A stretch of 14,554 nt of DNA from Candidatus Marinamargulisbacteria bacterium SCGC AAA071-K20 (GTDB taxonomy: Bacteria; Margulisbacteria; Marinamargulisbacteria; GCA-2716485; AAA071-K20). The notes under the pieces were generated by a model that worked only from the letters and a program-made list of their open reading frames with translations, was not told the DNA's origin and searched no databases. Made by a program: the position numbers and the translations under genes. Each line of letters starts with the position of its first letter. The first letter of the stretch is position 1. The DNA lies in contig QFBU01000033.1 of the NCBI GenBank assembly GCA_003265975.1, forward strand, positions 1 through 14,554. The letters are read 5' to 3'. This document shows positions 11,964 to 14,554 of the stretch, one piece after another.

Positions 11964-12839
11964 ATGGTTCCAAAGGAAGTCCTCAAAAAGATACGGGCTT
12001 TAGAAATTAAAACCCGTAAAATTGTTCAAAATACCTTTTCGGGTGAGTATCACTCCGTGTTTAAAGGCTCTGGAATTAGCTTCGCAGAAGTGCGCGAATA
12101 TCAAGATGGTGACGACAGTCGATTAATTGACTGGAAAGTAACCGCCAAGATGAACACCCCTTACATTAAAATATTTGAAGAAGAACGAGAGCTAAATGTA
12201 TACCTTTTAGTAGACTTAAGTGGATCTGGAAACTTTGGGTCAATCGAACAAACTAAAGTAGAAGTCGCTGCAGAAATTGCTGCTGTTTTGGGGTTTTCGG
12301 CCATTAACAATAACGACAAGGTCGGTCTGATTTTATTTTCGGATCACGTTGAAAAATTTATTCCTAGCAAAAAAGGGAAAAAGCACGTACTTCGTATTCT
12401 CAGAGACATATTTTACCTGAAGCCTGAAAGCAGAAAAACTAATATCGGCTCAGCGCTTGATACCCTAAACGCCATGATCAAAAAGAAGTCTATTGTATTT
12501 TTAATTTCTGACTTTGTTGATTATAACTACGAAAAAAGCATGAAAATTGCTAGTCGAAAACATGACCTCGTTCCAATTGTTATTGAAGATCCTAAAGAAC
12601 GTGAATTACCCAAGTCGGGATTGGTTTACTTAGAAGACAACGAAACCGGAGATACTATTTATTTAGATACTAATAACGAACAGGTAAGACAATCTTACAG
12701 TAATATGAAACTAGCACGACAACTTGAACGTGAACGATTTTTTAAGTCTATCAAAGTAGATTCAGTTAGTGTGAGTTTAGATAAATCTTATATCCAACCC
12801 CTTAGTAATTATTTTTTAAATAGGGCAAAGCGAAAATAG
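11964..12839 (+). CDS. DUF58 / von Willebrand A-like protein of the moxR-bat cluster
   Basis: This 291-residue protein has the DUF58 signature GSGISFAEVREYQDGDDSRLIDWKVTAKMNTPYIKIFEEERE (35-75) followed by a vWA-like domain with LLVDLSGSGNFG, where Asp84-x-Ser86-x-Ser88 is the metal-binding DxSxS motif, and FLISDFVDY further on. It has no membrane segment. Proteins of this type are regularly encoded right after MoxR and are thought to be its partners. TAGGAG lies upstream of the ATG with a rather long spacer. Its stop directly abuts the start of the next gene, with no base between, indicating translational coupling. Confidence 0.94.
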   Translation: MVPKEVLKKIRALEIKTRKIVQNTFSGEYHSVFKGSGISFAEVREYQDGDDSRLIDWKVTAKMNTPYIKIFEEERELNVYLLVDLSGSGNFGSIEQTKVEVAAEIAAVLGFSAINNNDKVGLILFSDHVEKFIPSKKGKKHVLRILRDIFYLKPESRKTNIGSALDTLNAMIKKKSIVFLISDFVDYNYEKSMKIASRKHDLVPIVIEDPKERELPKSGLVYLEDNETGDTIYLDTNNEQVRQSYSNMKLARQLERERFFKSIKVDSVSVSLDKSYIQPLSNYFLNRAKRK

Positions 12840-13796
12840 ATGACTAAACGACTAGTAATTATTGTATGGGCCCTGTTGATTTCTTCTGTATTCTCGTTTG
12901 AAGCCGAACGACGTGTCACACCAGATATTGGGTCTTTGGGCGACGAGATATTTTATGAAATTAATCTAAGCTATACCGACAGTGAGTCTCTCTTAAATAT
13001 TCCAGCTGCGACTGACTTTTTACCTTTCGAACTAAAAGATTCAAAAATTAAAAAACATAAAGAGGGCGATGTTTGGATCGTGTCTTTGCAGTATATTTTG
13101 ACTTTATTCTCTATAGAAGACTCCGTTATTCCTACTCAGTCTTTAAGGTTTAATTCTAATAACAGATTCTATACTACCGAACTTAAACCCTTTGTTATTA
13201 CTTTAAAGTCTTTACTTAAAACGGACGAAGAAGGGAAATACAAAATTGAAAGTGTGTCCAAGCCATATGTACTTAATATTTATTGGAAGGGTTATCTAAA
13301 GCCAGTTCTTCTACTTTTGTTTTTAGGAGTGCTAATTTTCTTTGGGATTTGGTATTACCTTAAGCAAAAACAAGTTAAAGAAACAGAAGACTTTGTACCT
13401 AAAGAAACGCGTACACCACTACAAATTTCACTCGACTCGTTTGCGGGATTAAACGCAAGTATGGTTCAAGACGATACTAGTTTAAAACTATTTTATTTAA
13501 TGGTTACAGAAATCACTAAGCATTATTTAGGGGCGGTATATGACAAACACGTACCTGAAATGACTACTACAGAAGCCTTGCGATTTATGAGATCTCAGTT
13601 AGGTGAGGCCTTTGAAAAAAAACTAAATGCTATTTTGGGTCAAAGTGACTTGGTTAAGTTTGCTCGTTTTCAGCCTAGAAACGACGTGAATATCGAGGTC
13701 CTAGAAAAAGCTATCAATTTTGTTAAAGCTGTAGATGAAAAAATTGTTGTTGAAATTTCTGAGGAGCCGAAAGCTCCAGAGGAGGTAAGCCAATGA
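12840..13796 (+). CDS. Exported membrane protein of the bat cluster
   Basis: This 318-residue protein starts with a signal peptide (MTKRLVIIVWALLISSVFSF), continues with a beta-rich periplasmic region (about 22-148, including PDIGSLGDEIFYEINLSY, reminiscent of the start of BatD-like domains), one transmembrane helix (153-174, KPVLLLLFLGVLIFFGIWYY) and a cytoplasmic helical domain. That last domain has LKLFYLMVTEITKHYLG, MTTTEALRFM and SDLVKFARFQP, a pattern seen in the C-terminal domain of membrane proteins between DUF58 and BatA genes (DUF4381-like). Its job is unknown; a bridge between the periplasm and the MoxR/vWA partners is plausible. It has no separate ribosome site, starts directly after the DUF58 stop, and overlaps batA by ATGA. 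Confidence 0.8.
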   Translation: MTKRLVIIVWALLISSVFSFEAERRVTPDIGSLGDEIFYEINLSYTDSESLLNIPAATDFLPFELKDSKIKKHKEGDVWIVSLQYILTLFSIEDSVIPTQSLRFNSNNRFYTTELKPFVITLKSLLKTDEEGKYKIESVSKPYVLNIYWKGYLKPVLLLLFLGVLIFFGIWYYLKQKQVKETEDFVPKETRTPLQISLDSFAGLNASMVQDDTSLKLFYLMVTEITKHYLGAVYDKHVPEMTTTEALRFMRSQLGEAFEKKLNAILGQSDLVKFARFQPRNDVNIEVLEKAINFVKAVDEKIVVEISEEPKAPEEVSQ

Positions 13797-14554
13797 GATT
13801 TGCAGATCCACTTTGGTTGATCGCTTTATTTTTTATAGCGCTTGTATTTTATTTGAGACAAAAAAAGTATCGCGCAACAATTTTATTTTCGGATGTAAAA
13901 AGTCTTAAAGAGATTGCTACAAAAAAAACTAAGTATATTTCGCGCTTAGTAATCTTTATAAGATATTTAGTGTTAATTTTATTAATTGTGGCTCTTGCTA
14001 GACCTCAGGCTGTATTGGTTGAACGACAAGTGAGCTCTGAAGGCATAGATATTTTATTGGCACTGGATGTGTCTAGAAGCATGGCTGCAGAAGACTTTAA
14101 ACCTGACAATAGACTTGAAGTAGCCAAGATAACGATTAAAGATTTTATTGAACAGCGAGAGACGGACAGGGTTGGATTAGTTGTATTTGGTGGTGACGCC
14201 TTTACGCAATGTCCCTTAACTTTAGACTATTCAATTCTTTTAAATTTACTAAGTAAGGTCAAGCTAGATATGGCTGGCGATGGTACGGCTGTAGGGATGG
14301 CCATTGCGACTGCTTTGAATCGTTTAAAAGACAGTAAGTCGAAGTCGAAAATTATGATTTTATTAACAGATGGTGAAAATAATCGAGGTCAAATTGACCC
14401 CATCAGTGCTGCAAACTTAGCCGCCGATTTGGGGGTTCGCATTTATACTATTGGTGTGGGTAAAGAGGGCGGAGCTCCCATTCCTTACCAAGATCCTCAA
14501 TTTGGAAAAGTATATTTACGAGACTATAGTGGGCGAGTGGTGCTTACAAAAATT
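13793..14554 (+). CDS. batA: BatA-like von Willebrand A membrane protein (3' end missing)
   Basis: The frame opens with ATG 13793, overlapping the upstream stop in ATGA, with GGAGG eight bases before, and stays open to the window end (254 residues seen; the family is about 320-340). It begins RFADPLWLIALFFIALVFYL and has a second membrane helix at about 51-69 (RLVIFIRYLVLILLIVALARPQ), as in BatA/BatB. The vWA domain follows with the metal site DVSRSM (Asp92, Ser94, Ser96), GDGTAVG (Thr165) and LLTDGENNRG (Asp193), and the late segment YTIGVG. All metal-site residues are present. In known bat operons it sits after MoxR and DUF58 and before BatB and TPR genes, which should follow outside the window. 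BatB is an alternative label, as both share this layout; gene order favours BatA. Confidence 0.93.
   Translation, partial: MRFADPLWLIALFFIALVFYLRQKKYRATILFSDVKSLKEIATKKTKYISRLVIFIRYLVLILLIVALARPQAVLVERQVSSEGIDILLALDVSRSMAAEDFKPDNRLEVAKITIKDFIEQRETDRVGLVVFGGDAFTQCPLTLDYSILLNLLSKVKLDMAGDGTAVGMAIATALNRLKDSKSKSKIMILLTDGENNRGQIDPISAANLAADLGVRIYTIGVGKEGGAPIPYQDPQFGKVYLRDYSGRVVLTKI

Noticed and set aside
1..14554. CRISPR arrays, tRNA or rRNA genes
   Set aside because: No regularly spaced short repeats other than the ankyrin units, and no cloverleaf or rRNA sequence was recognised on reading through.

Overview
The window is a low-GC bacterial sequence that reads cleanly with the standard code. Lipobox and signal peptides, an Lnb-type (DUF4105) periplasmic protein with a possible C-terminal barrel, and a MoxR/Bat cluster suggest a diderm, Gram-negative-type cell. 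The ankyrin protein, the FRG protein and the Fic protein are common in host-associated or accessory-rich genomes. I cannot name the phylum from this sequence.

Layout. (1) Bases 2-811 hold the 3' end of an ankyrin-repeat gene with near-identical 99-bp DNA units and an F-box/PRANC-like C-terminal stretch. (2) Bases 802-986 and 9850-10004 form a long inverted repeat of about 95% identity, with a 30-nt extra block in the left copy. It brackets about 9 kb of accessory DNA, and each copy carries a terminator hairpin that points out of the bracketed region. (3) Inside are: a Tn3-type serine resolvase broken by a -1 shift at a T9 run, coupled to an FRG-domain gene; a remnant of a tyrosine-recombinase 3' end; an unknown 133-aa gene; a minus-strand operon of membrane coiled-coil protein, tyrosine recombinase and lipoprotein; a duplicated ribbon-helix-helix gene (5311 and 8339); a minus-strand three-gene envelope operon (PEGA-like protein, small exported protein, DUF4105 protein); and a DUF4172-Fic protein. 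(4) From 10202 onward the content looks like core chromosome: folA on the minus strand, then a plus-strand moxR, DUF58, membrane protein, batA (cut by the window end) cluster with touching or overlapping genes.

The most notable unannotated structure is a pair of 28-bp dif/XerCD-like sites (3189-3216 and 9808-9835). They are in the same orientation with spacers AGGACA and AGGACG. They enclose 6.6 kb that contains the tyrosine recombinase, both ribbon-helix-helix genes, the envelope operon and fic. This fits an integrative element or pdif-type module nested inside the larger inverted repeat. That reading is inference and can be tested by comparing related genomes for empty sites and circular junctions.
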